Assembly: GCA_964399965.1 (NCBI GenBank) | Contig: CAYNRX010000002.1 | Span: 32,506-96,505, forward strand | Reading direction: 5' to 3' | DNA from: UBA1381 sp964399965 | Lineage (GTDB): Bacteria; Bacillota; Clostridia; UBA1381 | Length of the DNA stretch: 64,000 nucleotides | Shown here: positions 23,795 to 33,288 of the stretch, in pieces | Layout of the letters: the number at the start of each line of letters is the position of its first letter | How positions within the stretch are numbered: the first letter of the stretch is position 1 | Notes under the pieces: model-generated | The model's database searches: none | The model's input: only the letters and a program-made list of their open reading frames with translations | What the model was told of the DNA's origin: nothing | Program-made: the position numbers and the translations under genes

Positions 23795-24775
23795 TTATTT
23801 TATGCTTTCGCAGCCGAGTATTTCCACCCCGGCGCTTATATATTCTTCCTTGACCGGCCAATCCTTGGTGTAATCGGTCGAGAGGTATTTTTTGTTATCG
23901 TCGGCAAATACGGTCACCATGTTGTCAAGCCCCGTTTTCACTGCACCGATGAAATTTGCCCCCGAGGATATACCCACTCCCAGTCCGAGTGTTTCCGCCA
24001 GCTTTCTGGCCATGAGTATGGAGTCGATATCGTCAACGCCCACTACCTCGTCAAGCTCTCGAAGGTTTACTATCGGGGGAATGAACTCGTCTGATATCCC
24101 CTGTATCTTATGGGAGCCGACCTTCGTTCCGGTGGAAAGCGTCGGAGATGCGGACGGCTCCAGAGGGAACGCCTTCACCGCAGGCCATCTTGACCGCAGA
24201 GCACGCGCAAGCCCCATTATCGTGCCGCCGGTGCCTACCCCGGCGATAACGCCTGACGGCACGGCGCCGATGCTGTCGAGCTGACGGAGGATCTCCGCGC
24301 CGGTATCCTCGATATGGGCGTTGATGTTCTCAACATTTTCAAACTGCTGCGGCAGGAATACACCGCCGCCCTTTGCCAGCTCCTCGCACATTTTTATGGA
24401 GCCTAAAAATCCGCCCTCCTCCTTTGATACCAGCCTGACCTTGGCTCCGTAGCTTTTCATCAGGTTTATCCTTTCGCGGCTCATCCAGTCCGGCATGAAT
24501 ATCGTCACCGGATGACCGAGGTACGCTCCCAGCGCGCAAAACGCAATACCCGTATTGCCGCTGGTGGCTTCGGCTATCATGTCGCCGCGGCGGATACTGC
24601 CGTTGGCGTACGCTTTTTTTAGTATATAATAGGCAACGCGATCCTTTATGCTGCCGCTTATGTTATAAAACTCAGGCTTAGCGAAAATGCGCCGCGTCTC
24701 CCCCTTATACCGGTAATGGATTATCACCATCGGCGTGTTGGAGATCAGCGCGCCTATATTATCGAATCGATCCAA
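23795..24775 (-). CDS. PLP-dependent cysteine synthase-like enzyme
   Basis: 326 residues from a TTG start with AAGGAG 9-14 bp upstream. It belongs to the CysK/CBS fold-II group: the lysine that binds PLP is in the ISGSIKDRVA motif near residue 44, the phosphate or carboxylate loop is EATSGNTGIAF, and the glycine-rich PLP-phosphate loop is GVGTGGTIMGLARAL. The C-terminus has ISSGANFIGAV. The usual reaction is O-acetylserine plus sulfide to cysteine. The sequence is not close enough to CysK to rule out a cystathionine beta-synthase-like or other beta-replacement role. Cotranscription with metK points to sulfur amino acid metabolism. Confidence 0.85.
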   Translation of the reverse strand: MDRFDNIGALISNTPMVIIHYRYKGETRRIFAKPEFYNISGSIKDRVAYYILKKAYANGSIRRGDMIAEATSGNTGIAFCALGAYLGHPVTIFMPDWMSRERINLMKSYGAKVRLVSKEEGGFLGSIKMCEELAKGGGVFLPQQFENVENINAHIEDTGAEILRQLDSIGAVPSGVIAGVGTGGTIMGLARALRSRWPAVKAFPLEPSASPTLSTGTKVGSHKIQGISDEFIPPIVNLRELDEVVGVDDIDSILMARKLAETLGLGVGISSGANFIGAVKTGLDNMVTVFADDNKKYLSTDYTKDWPVKEEYISAGVEILGCESIK

Positions 24776-24799
24776 AATGCTTCCGCTCCTTTCCCTATA

Positions 24800-24828
24800 A
24801 TTTTACTATTTTTCTTATGGGTTGTCAA
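24800..24828 (-). promoter_or_regulatory. Sigma-A promoter of the cysK-like/metK operon
   Basis: The minus strand reads TTGACA (24828-24823), 17 bp, TAAAAT (24805-24800). Confidence 0.8.
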
Positions 24829-24977
24829 TAGAAGATTTGTATTTTCTATTTATACTATGCAGTCAGGGGCAATTATTTTATATTTTTGGGCAATTTTCCT
24901 TAGTGCAAATTTCCCCGGATGGCGTTATAATAAAAGCACAACAAGAGAACAAGGTATCTCAGAAAGGACGAAGCATT

Positions 24978-27900
24978 ATGAATATGAAGCAAACAGCAGT
25001 ATGGGAAGAAACGGTCATTATCCCCACATACGAGGCCGGACGCCCGGACAAAAACCCCATGTTTCTGGAAAAGCGCGTCTATCAGGGAAGCTCCGGCCGC
25101 GTGTATCCCCATCCGGTGACCGAAACTCTCTCCGATGTCAAGATCGACAAGAAATACCGGGCGGTATTTTTGGAAAACGATTACCTCAAAGTAATGGTAC
25201 TGCCGGAGATCGGCGGCCGCATCCAGCGCATCTACGACAAGACGAACGGCTATGACTGCGTGTATTACAACGAGGTCATAAAGCCCGCTCTGGTCGGCCT
25301 TGCCGGGCCGTGGATCTCGGGCGGCATCGAGTTCAACTGGCCTCAGCACCACCGCCCGTCCACCTTCGATCCCGTCTCCTGCACCTTCCGCCGCAATGCA
25401 GACGGCAGCGCAACGGTGATCGTGGGCGAGACTGAAAAGATGACGCATACGCATTCGGCGGCCGCCTTCACGCTCTATCCCGATAAGGCGTATGTGGAGA
25501 TAAAAGCCCATCTTTACAACCCCACGTCTCTGCCCAAGACGTTCCTCTGGTGGGCAAATCCGGCCGTGGAGGTCAACGATAATACGCAATCGGTATTTCC
25601 CCCGGACGTGCACGCAGTAATGGATCACGGCAAGCGCGATGTGTCCAAATTCCCCATAGCCGACGGCGTTTATTATAAAGTCGACTATGCCCCCGGCACC
25701 GATATTTCCCGCTACAAGAATATCCCCGTGCCCACCTCCTATATGGCGTACCACTCGGATTTCGATTTCGTGGGCAATTATGACCACGGCAAAAATGCCG
25801 GGCTTCTGCACGTGGCCGATCACCATATATCGCCGGGCAAGAAGCAGTGGACCTGGGGATGCGGCGATTTCGGCCGCAGCTGGGACAGGAATCTTTCCGA
25901 TGACGGACGGCCTTACATAGAGCTGATGACCGGCGTTTTCACCGATAATCAGCCCGATTTCACCTTCCTGGCGCCGTATGAGTCGAAGAGCTTTACCCAG
26001 TATTTCATGCCCTACAAAAACGCAGGCGCGGTAAAGAACGCCAACGAGGATGCGATGGTCAATCTGGAAAGCGAAAACGGCCGTATCCGCCTGCGCGTAT
26101 ACACCAGCGGCGAATTTTCCGGCTCCGTCCTCCTGTCGCAGGGCGATAAGGTGCTTGTAAACGAGCAGGTATCCCTTTCTCCCCTGCATACATACGACCG
26201 TGAAATCGAGGGAGAGAATGACGGGCTGTATTTTGCCCTTATCGACGGGGACGGTTCGATAGTCCTTGAATATGCTCCCCAGGAGGAAGCGGAGGAGGAA
26301 ACCCCCGCACCTGCCCAGGCATCGCCGCTGCCGGAGGATATCGAGACGATCGAGGAGCTGTATCTGACGGCAGTGCATCTGGAGCAGTACCGCCATGCCA
26401 CCTATGATCCCGACGACTACTACCGCGAAGGCCTGCGCCGTGACGCCGGGGATATCCGCCTTAATAACGGCTACGGCAAACGGCTGTATGCACGCGGGCT
26501 GTACGAGAAGGCGGAGGAGCATTTCCGCCGCGCCGTAAAACGGTCAACGATGAAAAATCCCAATCCCTACGACAGCGAACCGTACTACAACCTCGGGCTT
26601 GCTCTTGAGGCCCAGGGCAAGCTATCAGAAGCATTCGACAGCTATTATAAAGCCACCTGGAGTGATGCGATGAAGTCCCGCGCCTACCTGCGCATGGCCT
26701 TTATCGAAGCGCAGCGGGAGAATTTCGCACGGGCATTGGAATTTGTTGAAGAATCGCTGGTATTCGGCGGACGCAACCTGTCATCGCGGGATCTCAAGAC
26801 CGCCCTGCTGCGTTTGGCGGGCGATACCAAAACGGCGGCCGCTCTTGCGCACGATACCGTAAAGCTCGACGCGGTCGATACGGCGGCTTATTGGGAGCTG
26901 TACCGTCTGGGGGAGATATCGTTATCAGAGTTTTCCTCCATCACCCACGGCGATGCGTTCAATTACGTGGAGACCGCCCTGTTCTATAAGGACGCAGGCC
27001 TTACCGATGAGGCTGTCGCCCTGCTCAAACAAATGCAGGACAGCGAGGATCCCCTGATCCATTACTACCTGGCATATCTCACCGGCGATGAAGGAGAGCT
27101 TTTCCATGCTGCCGGATTATGCCCCGACTGCTGTTTCCCCAACCGTCTGGAGGATATTCCCGTGCTGCAGTATGCGGCCGAGAGGAACAAAGAGGATAAC
27201 AAGGCTCCGTATTATCTGGGCAACATTCTCTATGACAAGGGGCGGTTTGAGGAAGCAATAGAGTTGTGGGAAGAATCACGATTCCGCAACGACCGTTTTG
27301 CGACCGTAAGGCGCAATCTGGCACTGTCATATTTCAATAAGCGTCATGACGCGGAAGCGGCGGAACGGGAGCTTTCGGCTGCGGTATCGCTTGACCCGGA
27401 GGATATGCGGGTATTCTTCGAATACGACCAGCTGTTAAAACAGCTCAACCGGCCGGTGTCGGAGCGTCTGGCGCATATGGAGGAGCGCAAAGGCCTGCTG
27501 GAGAAGCGCGACGATCTCTATACCGAATACATAACGCTTTTAAATCGCGATGGGCAGTATGAGAAGGCTCTCAAGCTGATGAGATCGCACAAATTCCACC
27601 CCTGGGAAGGCGGCGAAGGCAAGATAACCAAGGAATACAAGACGAGCCTCGTGCAGCTTGCCAAAACGGCGGATAACCCGGAGGAGCTTTTGACCGCCGC
27701 CCTGTCTTATCCGGAAAATCTCGGCGAAGGTAAGCTGATAGGCGAAAAGGACAACGATGTCTACTATTACCTCGGCTGCCTTGACACTCCCCGCGCGGCT
27801 GAATATCTGGAAAAAGCCGCCGACTGCGCCTTTGAGCTGGGCGGAGCGATGTATTACAACGATCAGCCGCCGCATATGCTCTACTATGCCGCTCTCGCCC

Positions 27901-28175
27901 TGCGCCGTCTCGGGCGCGAGGATGAGGCCCTCCTGCGGCTTAAGGCCATGACCGAATACGGCCGGGCGCACATGAACGACCATATGCGTATAGATTACTT
28001 TGCCGTATCGCTGCCCGATTTCCTCATTTTCGAGGCCGATCTCGACCGCAAGAACCGCGCCGAATGCTGCCGTCTGGCCGCCCTCGGATACATGGGGCTT
28101 GGCGATGAGGAAGAAGCAGGGAAATATTTGGCAGAGATGGAAAAGGCCGACTGCTCGCTTATGCGAATATTTTGA
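24978..28175 (+). CDS. DUF5107 domain and tetratricopeptide repeat protein
   Basis: 1065 residues from the ATG at 24978, just after AAAGG. A longer reading upstream crosses low-complexity noncoding DNA. The first 310 residues or so form a galactose-mutarotase-like beta-sandwich of the DUF5107 type (YLKVMVLPEIGGRIQRIYDK, GGIEFNWPQHHRPSTF, NPTSLPKTFLWWANPAVEV). After an Ala/Pro/Glu linker near residue 440 the chain is mostly TPR helices to the end (YYNLGLALEAQGKLSEAFDSYYK and similar). There is no signal peptide, so it is cytoplasmic. The mutarotase-like domain suggests carbohydrate binding; no catalytic role is established. TATAAT at 24926-24931 is a possible -10 without a good -35. Confidence 0.88.
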   Translation: MNMKQTAVWEETVIIPTYEAGRPDKNPMFLEKRVYQGSSGRVYPHPVTETLSDVKIDKKYRAVFLENDYLKVMVLPEIGGRIQRIYDKTNGYDCVYYNEVIKPALVGLAGPWISGGIEFNWPQHHRPSTFDPVSCTFRRNADGSATVIVGETEKMTHTHSAAAFTLYPDKAYVEIKAHLYNPTSLPKTFLWWANPAVEVNDNTQSVFPPDVHAVMDHGKRDVSKFPIADGVYYKVDYAPGTDISRYKNIPVPTSYMAYHSDFDFVGNYDHGKNAGLLHVADHHISPGKKQWTWGCGDFGRSWDRNLSDDGRPYIELMTGVFTDNQPDFTFLAPYESKSFTQYFMPYKNAGAVKNANEDAMVNLESENGRIRLRVYTSGEFSGSVLLSQGDKVLVNEQVSLSPLHTYDREIEGENDGLYFALIDGDGSIVLEYAPQEEAEEETPAPAQASPLPEDIETIEELYLTAVHLEQYRHATYDPDDYYREGLRRDAGDIRLNNGYGKRLYARGLYEKAEEHFRRAVKRSTMKNPNPYDSEPYYNLGLALEAQGKLSEAFDSYYKATWSDAMKSRAYLRMAFIEAQRENFARALEFVEESLVFGGRNLSSRDLKTALLRLAGDTKTAAALAHDTVKLDAVDTAAYWELYRLGEISLSEFSSITHGDAFNYVETALFYKDAGLTDEAVALLKQMQDSEDPLIHYYLAYLTGDEGELFHAAGLCPDCCFPNRLEDIPVLQYAAERNKEDNKAPYYLGNILYDKGRFEEAIELWEESRFRNDRFATVRRNLALSYFNKRHDAEAAERELSAAVSLDPEDMRVFFEYDQLLKQLNRPVSERLAHMEERKGLLEKRDDLYTEYITLLNRDGQYEKALKLMRSHKFHPWEGGEGKITKEYKTSLVQLAKTADNPEELLTAALSYPENLGEGKLIGEKDNDVYYYLGCLDTPRAAEYLEKAADCAFELGGAMYYNDQPPHMLYYAALALRRLGREDEALLRLKAMTEYGRAHMNDHMRIDYFAVSLPDFLIFEADLDRKNRAECCRLAALGYMGLGDEEEAGKYLAEMEKADCSLMRIF

Positions 28176-28182
28176 TGATAGT

Positions 28183-28257
28183 GCAAACCGCGCCTGATAC
28201 CGGGCGCGGTTTGTTGCGCTTGAAAAAAGACCGCCCACAATGGGGCGGCCTTTTTCG
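28183..28257. terminator. Two consecutive terminator hairpins
   Basis: AAACCGCGCC / GGGCGCGGTTT (28185-28212) follows the DUF5107 gene stop. A second hairpin, with arms GACCGCCC and GGGCGGCC plus T5 (about 28229-28256), is flanked by A/T runs and may also serve the minus-strand gene ending at 28364. Confidence 0.82.
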
Positions 28258-28363
28258 AACAAAAATAATGGTAATGAAAAAAACTTTTATCTTCAGCATC
28301 TTTATTATACACTATTTTGCCTAAAATATCAAGGGGTTTTTGAAAAAAAATTATGAAATTTTT

Positions 28364-28696
28364 CTACATACCCGCCAGAAATATAACTCCCAGTGCAGCC
28401 AATAGCAGCTTATCATCACAGCCGTCAAGCAGGAGGGCGGCGACTATCAATATCAGTATCAGATCATCTGTCTCCAAGCTTCGTCCGGAGCTGCTTTTAG
28501 CAGCAGTCCGCGCTTCCTCCGCCGTCTCCTTTCTTGGGGGCACCCCCCAAGCTGGGGACGCATCCTGCGCCGGAGACGTCTGTTGCGGAGGTTTTTGAGG
28601 CGGAGGAGACATTCCCCGCGGCGGAGCTATCCCCGATGGAGGAGCAGGCCGCACCGGCTGCGGCATATCGTTATAGCTGTAATACCGCCTATACAT
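28364..28696 (-). CDS. Small proline-rich protein with hydrophobic C-terminus, unknown
   Basis: 110 residues. The N-terminal half is Pro/Ala/Ser-rich and begins with a tyrosine-rich MYRRYYSYND. The C-terminal 35 residues include two short hydrophobic stretches (LILILIVAALLLDG and LLLAALGVIFLAG) that could sit in a membrane. It has a GGAGGG ribosome binding site and lies 25 bp after the gene at 28722. It is the third of three small genes on this strand. No family is recognised; a sporulation-related role is possible from general resemblance to small clostridial proteins but is not shown. Confidence 0.6.
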   Translation of the reverse strand: MYRRYYSYNDMPQPVRPAPPSGIAPPRGMSPPPQKPPQQTSPAQDASPAWGVPPRKETAEEARTAAKSSSGRSLETDDLILILIVAALLLDGCDDKLLLAALGVIFLAGM

Positions 28697-28721
28697 ACCA
28701 CGTATCCCTCCGTTCCCGAGA

Positions 28722-29075
28722 CTATTTGCTGTTTCTGAGCAGACCGCCGATGCGGCTGATACTCAATAGCTTCACCGCCGAATCAATGCTGCGGCGGCGT
28801 GTATCCCTCATATACGGTTTCAGGGACAGCAGCAGGTTTGCCCGCGGATCATCACCGCTGTCGGGCATATGCTCCACCATATCGCGTATGCGGCCTATGT
28901 AGTCGGCGTTTATGCCGCCCAGCAGGCGGGAAATATCTGGCTGCTGGGCGCTGTTTTTGTCCGACAGGGATACTTCCTCGCCCTCATCGCCCGAACTGCT
29001 TCCGCCCAGCCCTTCCATGACCGCCTTGAGCTTTTCCTCAGCATTATCGCCCAAAAGGTTCTTTAAAATATCCAT
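28722..29075 (-). CDS. Small hypothetical protein, middle gene of a three-gene cluster
   Basis: 117 residues. It begins MDILKNLLGDNAEEKLKAVM, has a low-complexity Ser/Gly/Asp segment in the middle, then helical segments including RLLGGINADYIGRIRDMVEH and LLLSLKPYMRDTRRRSIDSA. The second half, with a compact basic-hydrophobic ending, resembles small clostridial proteins annotated only as hypothetical. No signal or membrane segment is present. It starts 11 bp after the gene at 29087. Confidence 0.65.
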   Translation of the reverse strand: MDILKNLLGDNAEEKLKAVMEGLGGSSSGDEGEEVSLSDKNSAQQPDISRLLGGINADYIGRIRDMVEHMPDSGDDPRANLLLSLKPYMRDTRRRSIDSAVKLLSISRIGGLLRNSK

Positions 29076-29086
29076 GCCTATTCCCC

Positions 29087-29350
29087 CTACAGCTTTTTCA
29101 GCATACGCACGATATCATCCGCGCCCAGCTTCGACATCGCCGCAAGATCCGCCCCGGCCAGACGGCGGCGTACTTCGTTTTTATCCATCTTGCCAAATGC
29201 ATCCAGTATGCGCCGCTTTTCTGATTCTGTAAGGCTGTTTTTCACACGCGCCGCCTTGGGCGAGCTGACGGCGCTCTCCAGCTGCGCCCGCATCTTCGGA
29301 TCGGCGGTCAGAGCCTTCAAGGCCTCTTCTAACTTTTTATTGGTATCCAT
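29087..29350 (-). CDS. Small helical hypothetical protein, first gene of the cluster
   Basis: 87 residues, strongly predicted helical and highly charged: KKLEEALKALTADPKMRAQL, LTESEKRRILDAFGKMDKNE, and a C-terminal LGADDIVRMLKKL. There is no signal peptide. Compact spacing with the two genes after it suggests one transcript. Function unknown. Confidence 0.65.
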   Translation of the reverse strand: MDTNKKLEEALKALTADPKMRAQLESAVSSPKAARVKNSLTESEKRRILDAFGKMDKNEVRRRLAGADLAAMSKLGADDIVRMLKKL

Positions 29351-29423
29351 ATACTTTTCGTCCTTTTCCTTTTTATTCTATATTATGCTCTGTGATTTAT
29401 AATATGACTGCCGCGGGGAAAGG

Positions 29424-29462
29424 GTGCAAAAAAACCGCGCCCCAAACGGGACGCGGTCGTTT
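29424..29462 (-). terminator. Terminator of the CE12-like esterase gene
   Basis: The hairpin CCGCGCCCC / GGGACGCGG (29434-29457) is followed on the minus strand by seven T. Confidence 0.85.
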
Positions 29463-29489
29463 CTTTTATTTATGCCTTAGGACACAATC

Positions 29490-32400
29490 TTACTCTGCTG
29501 CTACATCCTGCGCATTGGCAAGCGGCGTCATATCTGCATCCCAGATGTACAGCGTTGTCGCGCTTTCCATCGCGCTGTCAACTGTTACAGAAGTGGTTGC
29601 CTCTGTTACTGTCACATTTGCAATGTCAGTCTTTACCAAATTACCGTCAGCATCGTACTGTGCAGCTATGAGGTTCACGTCAAGCGAACCCTCGCCCTCG
29701 GTCGTTACCGGAACGGTAATCTTTCCGTCAGCAGCGGTTGCTGTACCGAAGGTAACTGTAAGCGGCTTATCCGGCTCTTCAATCTCACCGTTGGCGATCT
29801 TTTCAACCTCGCTCAAGGCATATGTTGCATATACGCTTGCCAGCGGCTCAATGTAATGGTTGTGATCCGGATACAGATACTGTACCAGCTCAAATACCGA
29901 CTGGAAGTCCTTGTCGTATTCAGTATTAAAGGCTTCTACATCGTCCATCGTCAGGCTGTTGATGTAATCCTCGCCGAACTGACCCATATCGATAACATGC
30001 AGTCCCAGCTCTTCGGCGATCTGTCTGAGGACAGGATTTCTTGCACGGTCGGGGCAGGCTATCGAGAAGTGGCCTGTAGCCTCGTCATACGTGCCGGCGC
30101 TGTTAGAATAGCCCGGGCCGTCAGCCGTAGCTGTCAGGATTATCGGGGTAGCACCTCTCTGGATAACGCCCTGTACGTAGTAATCCTTGATCAATGTGTA
30201 GAAGGAATCACCCTCGCCTGCTTCTCTGGAGTTGATACCCATGTTTATAGTTACATAGTCGCCGGGGTTTACTGAAAGCAGAACCGCTTCCATTCTGCCC
30301 TGGTTATAGAAGTTCACGGAATCACGTCCGGCCATGCCGTGATTTGCAAAGCCGCTGAACGTATCGGGAACAGCCGTCGTTCCGTTTGTAACGCTGTTGC
30401 CCCATGAGCAGTAGGAACGTCCCTGCGGGTCGTTAGCGATCGCTCCTGAATTGGCTGTTGTCGAATCACCTACTGCGTATACCTTCGGCTTATCAAGCGG
30501 AGTCTTGGCTGCCGTCTGCGAAATTTCTATCTTCGATACGGACGATTCTGCCGGGAAGGTAAGGTCAAGCACGCCATCGCATACAGCTACCTGGAAGTTT
30601 GCGCCCTGCTTTGTGATACCGGTCGTTGCCGGAACGGATTCCACAACCTCGGAGGTCATGCTTGCAGCAGTCGTCTCTACCTCTACTACATAGTTGCCGT
30701 TAGGAACAGTCGCCTTGAAACGGTAATCGGCCGATCCTGTTACATCCGTCTCATTTACCGTCAGAGCGGATGCATCGACAAAGCCGTAGCCCAGTCTTTC
30801 TGTATATACATCGTTTGTTACCTGAGTATAGCCCTCCTCCGGCTCGCCCGAGCCAAAGGCAAACATCATACCGTGAATATTTACTCTCACGCGGTTTACA
30901 AGACCGTCAGAGTTAGTCGCACGAACGTAAACTATACCCGGGTTTGCGCCTGCCTCAACGGTCAGAACGCCGTTTTCAAATGTAACGCCCTTGAGCGAAG
31001 CCGGGTTTACGCCATCGCTTGCCAACAGGTCGTACGTTATGGTCTTGCCCTCTACAACGTTTCCGTCCTTGTCAAGGGTTACTGCCTCAAAGTTTTCTAC
31101 TATAGATTCTTCACCCTCAAACGGTATCGTTATCGAAGATGTGGAATCCGTGAAGGATACAACATCGGAGGAGGTCGTCAACTGTACGGTCTTAGAGGCC
31201 GATACGCCATCTCTTACCGCCGTTACCTCTACTGAGCCGGAAGCGCCCGCGCTAACGCGGAGCTCTGCCGTCTGAGCACCAGTGGGAACAAGCTCTACGC
31301 CTGCGTACTCGTCAGCCAGCGACCAAGTCACAGCACCGGTAACCTTTACGCCGTCCTCTGTTGCGCAGTTAGCTGTAAAGTCAAGTGTTTCTACCTCTCC
31401 CTCTGTCTCGGGAACTCTTACCACGTCTGCGCTCGATACTACCTCAACGGTATCAGCCGTGGGGATGTATGCGCTTATCGCATTCAGATATGAAGGCATC
31501 GTACCGGATACGCACAGGTATACCGCAGATTTGCCCGAAGTATTCTCGGGGATCACTACATCGGAGATAGTCCCCAGAAGCGCGCCTTCCGCATCATAGG
31601 CAGTCACGCTGTATGTGCCAACGCTGGGATCGGCCGATACCAATACCCGCGTCCACTCTCCGGCATTCACACCGGATATTGATTCCGTGCCCGCGTTGAG
31701 CGTACCGCCGCTGCAGGTGAATGTCCACTCTGCTACTGCGTTTGCATTGTTGGGTGTATTTGTGTAAATACCATAGTTTGAACCGTCAGCCGGCATTATA
31801 GTCATATCAACGATATACTGGTTCTGCTGAGCAGGCCACTGATATACAGAAAGCGTCGTTCCGCCGCCGCCGTTGGAGGCAAATTCCAGAGCCTTTCTGC
31901 CCTCCATCTCCACCAGCTTCATCGTTCTGGCAGCATTAGAACCGTATATAGACCAGTTATTAAGGATGAGATCCTTGGAATTTATACCGTTGGCTGTTCC
32001 CACATAGCCTACAAGACTATCCGGCAGGTCGTCCATGCTCTCGGGATAACCGAGATCCGGTATCAGCTGGTTAGCGTCCTTAGCCGTTGCGCCTATTACC
32101 GCAAAGGGAACGGCCACCGTCTGTGTCACCTCGCCGTAGGTCACCGCGGCTGTCGCTACTATATAATGGTTGCTCACGCCGTTTCTTACCGTTATGTTAA
32201 GCGTTTCATCATTAGGTGTCATTACCACGTAGCCGTCGTCGGTATCATTGCCGATCCAGCTCCATTCATAGGTAGCATCCTCTGTCAGGTCGCCGCCCAG
32301 GGAGCCGTTTACCTTAAGCGTTATCGCCGCTTCATTAGTGGTGCCTTCTGCCGGCTGGTTGATTATGGTCGGCTGGCTGACGATATCTATATCCGCCATT

Positions 32401-33131
32401 ACCTCTGCACCTACCTCGCCGAATACATCATCCGCTTCAACATCGCGCACTACGATGTTATCGATGGACATATTCGCATAATATCTTCCGTTCAGATAGT
32501 AAAGACCGGTGATATTCTTCACCTCGGCCGGAGCCGCTACTACCATCTTATCCGCTACCATCCCCGAGGTCTCACCCTCGATCGTCAGCGTGGCCAGAGA
32601 CTTGGAGTGGTCTACATAATATGTATAATGGCACCACTCGCTTGCCGGGATATTGACCGTACTCGTAGCAACATCGTTGATCGTCCAGGTGGTGCTGTTG
32701 GCAGGAACGGTCATGTTAAGGATATAATCGCCGGTAAGCGTTGAGTTTGCCTTCGGTATAGCGCCTGTACGGATCGCAAACTGGGTCGCATCCTGAGAAC
32801 CGGAATTTACCGCCAGATCAAACTCGATAACGTAAGACGTCTTTCCCGTCAGGTCAACGGTGAAATCCGAGTATGACGATCTTGATTTTTGACGAGCGCC
32901 GCCGCTGCCCGTCAAGTCGTTGGTATAATTAGCATAGTTTGTCCTGTCGGTCAAAAGCTGCAAATTAGTCTGCGCATTCTGCGACGTCCAAACGTCAGCT
33001 ATGCTTGTTACACTCTCATAATCCTGAGAGTATATCGTGGCCGCGCTTGCCGGGATCACGAAGCCCAGCTGCGAGACCATCGCCGCGGCTGCCCCCGCAG
33101 CGATCAGTTTTTTGAAAAGCTTGCTTTTCAT
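29490..33131 (-). CDS. Large secreted SGNH hydrolase, rhamnogalacturonan acetylesterase-like (CE12 type)
   Basis: 1213 residues with a signal peptide (KSKLFKKLIAAGAAAAMVSQ, ending ASA near 31). In order: a LamG-like jelly roll (about 32-240), an Ig-like module (about 245-345), a second jelly roll (about 365-555), Big2-like repeats (about 570-740), a galactose-binding-like domain (about 745-880; GFVDASALTVNETDV), an SGNH catalytic domain (about 885-1115) and a C-terminal module. Catalytic blocks are GDST near residue 888 (Ser), the NMGINSRE block (Asn and Gly), and DHNHY near 1090 (Asp-His). These fit CE12 esterases that remove acetyl groups from rhamnogalacturonan. The C-terminal LYIWDADMTPL motif recurs in the GH43 protein at 44550. 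Confidence 0.85.
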   Translation of the reverse strand: MKSKLFKKLIAAGAAAAMVSQLGFVIPASAATIYSQDYESVTSIADVWTSQNAQTNLQLLTDRTNYANYTNDLTGSGGARQKSRSSYSDFTVDLTGKTSYVIEFDLAVNSGSQDATQFAIRTGAIPKANSTLTGDYILNMTVPANSTTWTINDVATSTVNIPASEWCHYTYYVDHSKSLATLTIEGETSGMVADKMVVAAPAEVKNITGLYYLNGRYYANMSIDNIVVRDVEADDVFGEVGAEVMADIDIVSQPTIINQPAEGTTNEAAITLKVNGSLGGDLTEDATYEWSWIGNDTDDGYVVMTPNDETLNITVRNGVSNHYIVATAAVTYGEVTQTVAVPFAVIGATAKDANQLIPDLGYPESMDDLPDSLVGYVGTANGINSKDLILNNWSIYGSNAARTMKLVEMEGRKALEFASNGGGGTTLSVYQWPAQQNQYIVDMTIMPADGSNYGIYTNTPNNANAVAEWTFTCSGGTLNAGTESISGVNAGEWTRVLVSADPSVGTYSVTAYDAEGALLGTISDVVIPENTSGKSAVYLCVSGTMPSYLNAISAYIPTADTVEVVSSADVVRVPETEGEVETLDFTANCATEDGVKVTGAVTWSLADEYAGVELVPTGAQTAELRVSAGASGSVEVTAVRDGVSASKTVQLTTSSDVVSFTDSTSSITIPFEGEESIVENFEAVTLDKDGNVVEGKTITYDLLASDGVNPASLKGVTFENGVLTVEAGANPGIVYVRATNSDGLVNRVRVNIHGMMFAFGSGEPEEGYTQVTNDVYTERLGYGFVDASALTVNETDVTGSADYRFKATVPNGNYVVEVETTAASMTSEVVESVPATTGITKQGANFQVAVCDGVLDLTFPAESSVSKIEISQTAAKTPLDKPKVYAVGDSTTANSGAIANDPQGRSYCSWGNSVTNGTTAVPDTFSGFANHGMAGRDSVNFYNQGRMEAVLLSVNPGDYVTINMGINSREAGEGDSFYTLIKDYYVQGVIQRGATPIILTATADGPGYSNSAGTYDEATGHFSIACPDRARNPVLRQIAEELGLHVIDMGQFGEDYINSLTMDDVEAFNTEYDKDFQSVFELVQYLYPDHNHYIEPLASVYATYALSEVEKIANGEIEEPDKPLTVTFGTATAADGKITVPVTTEGEGSLDVNLIAAQYDADGNLVKTDIANVTVTEATTSVTVDSAMESATTLYIWDADMTPLANAQDVAAE

Positions 33132-33186
33132 AAAAAAACCTCCCTCTCTCTTAAAAAGTCCGCTTTTATACTTTTTTTATAATAAA

Positions 33187-33220
33187 AAAGCAGTATATTA
33201 TAATTATAACATACTGCTTT
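33187..33220. terminator. AT-rich palindrome after ilvE, possible terminator
   Basis: AAAGCAGTAT (33187-33196) and ATACTGCTTT (33211-33220) flank a self-complementary AT centre. On the minus strand it is followed by TTTTTT, which suits a weak intrinsic terminator for ilvE. Its position, 55 bp upstream of the esterase gene, also allows an operator role. The 157-bp gap contains no gene and I did not find a convincing promoter in it. Confidence 0.45.
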
Positions 33221-33288
33221 AAAATTATATAGAGGTTTTTAACAAGTTTACGGTTTTTTGAACAAAAAAACTCTACAATTTATACAAG

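Noticed and set aside
23776..24830. SAM riboswitch for the cysK-like/metK operon
   Set aside because: The leader between the promoter at 24800-24828 and the start is only about 20 nt, too short, and the gap before metK is about 19 bp.
24900..26522. 540-residue open frame on the minus strand
   Set aside because: It is the antisense shadow of the DUF5107/TPR gene, with no ribosome binding site and no recognisable domain.
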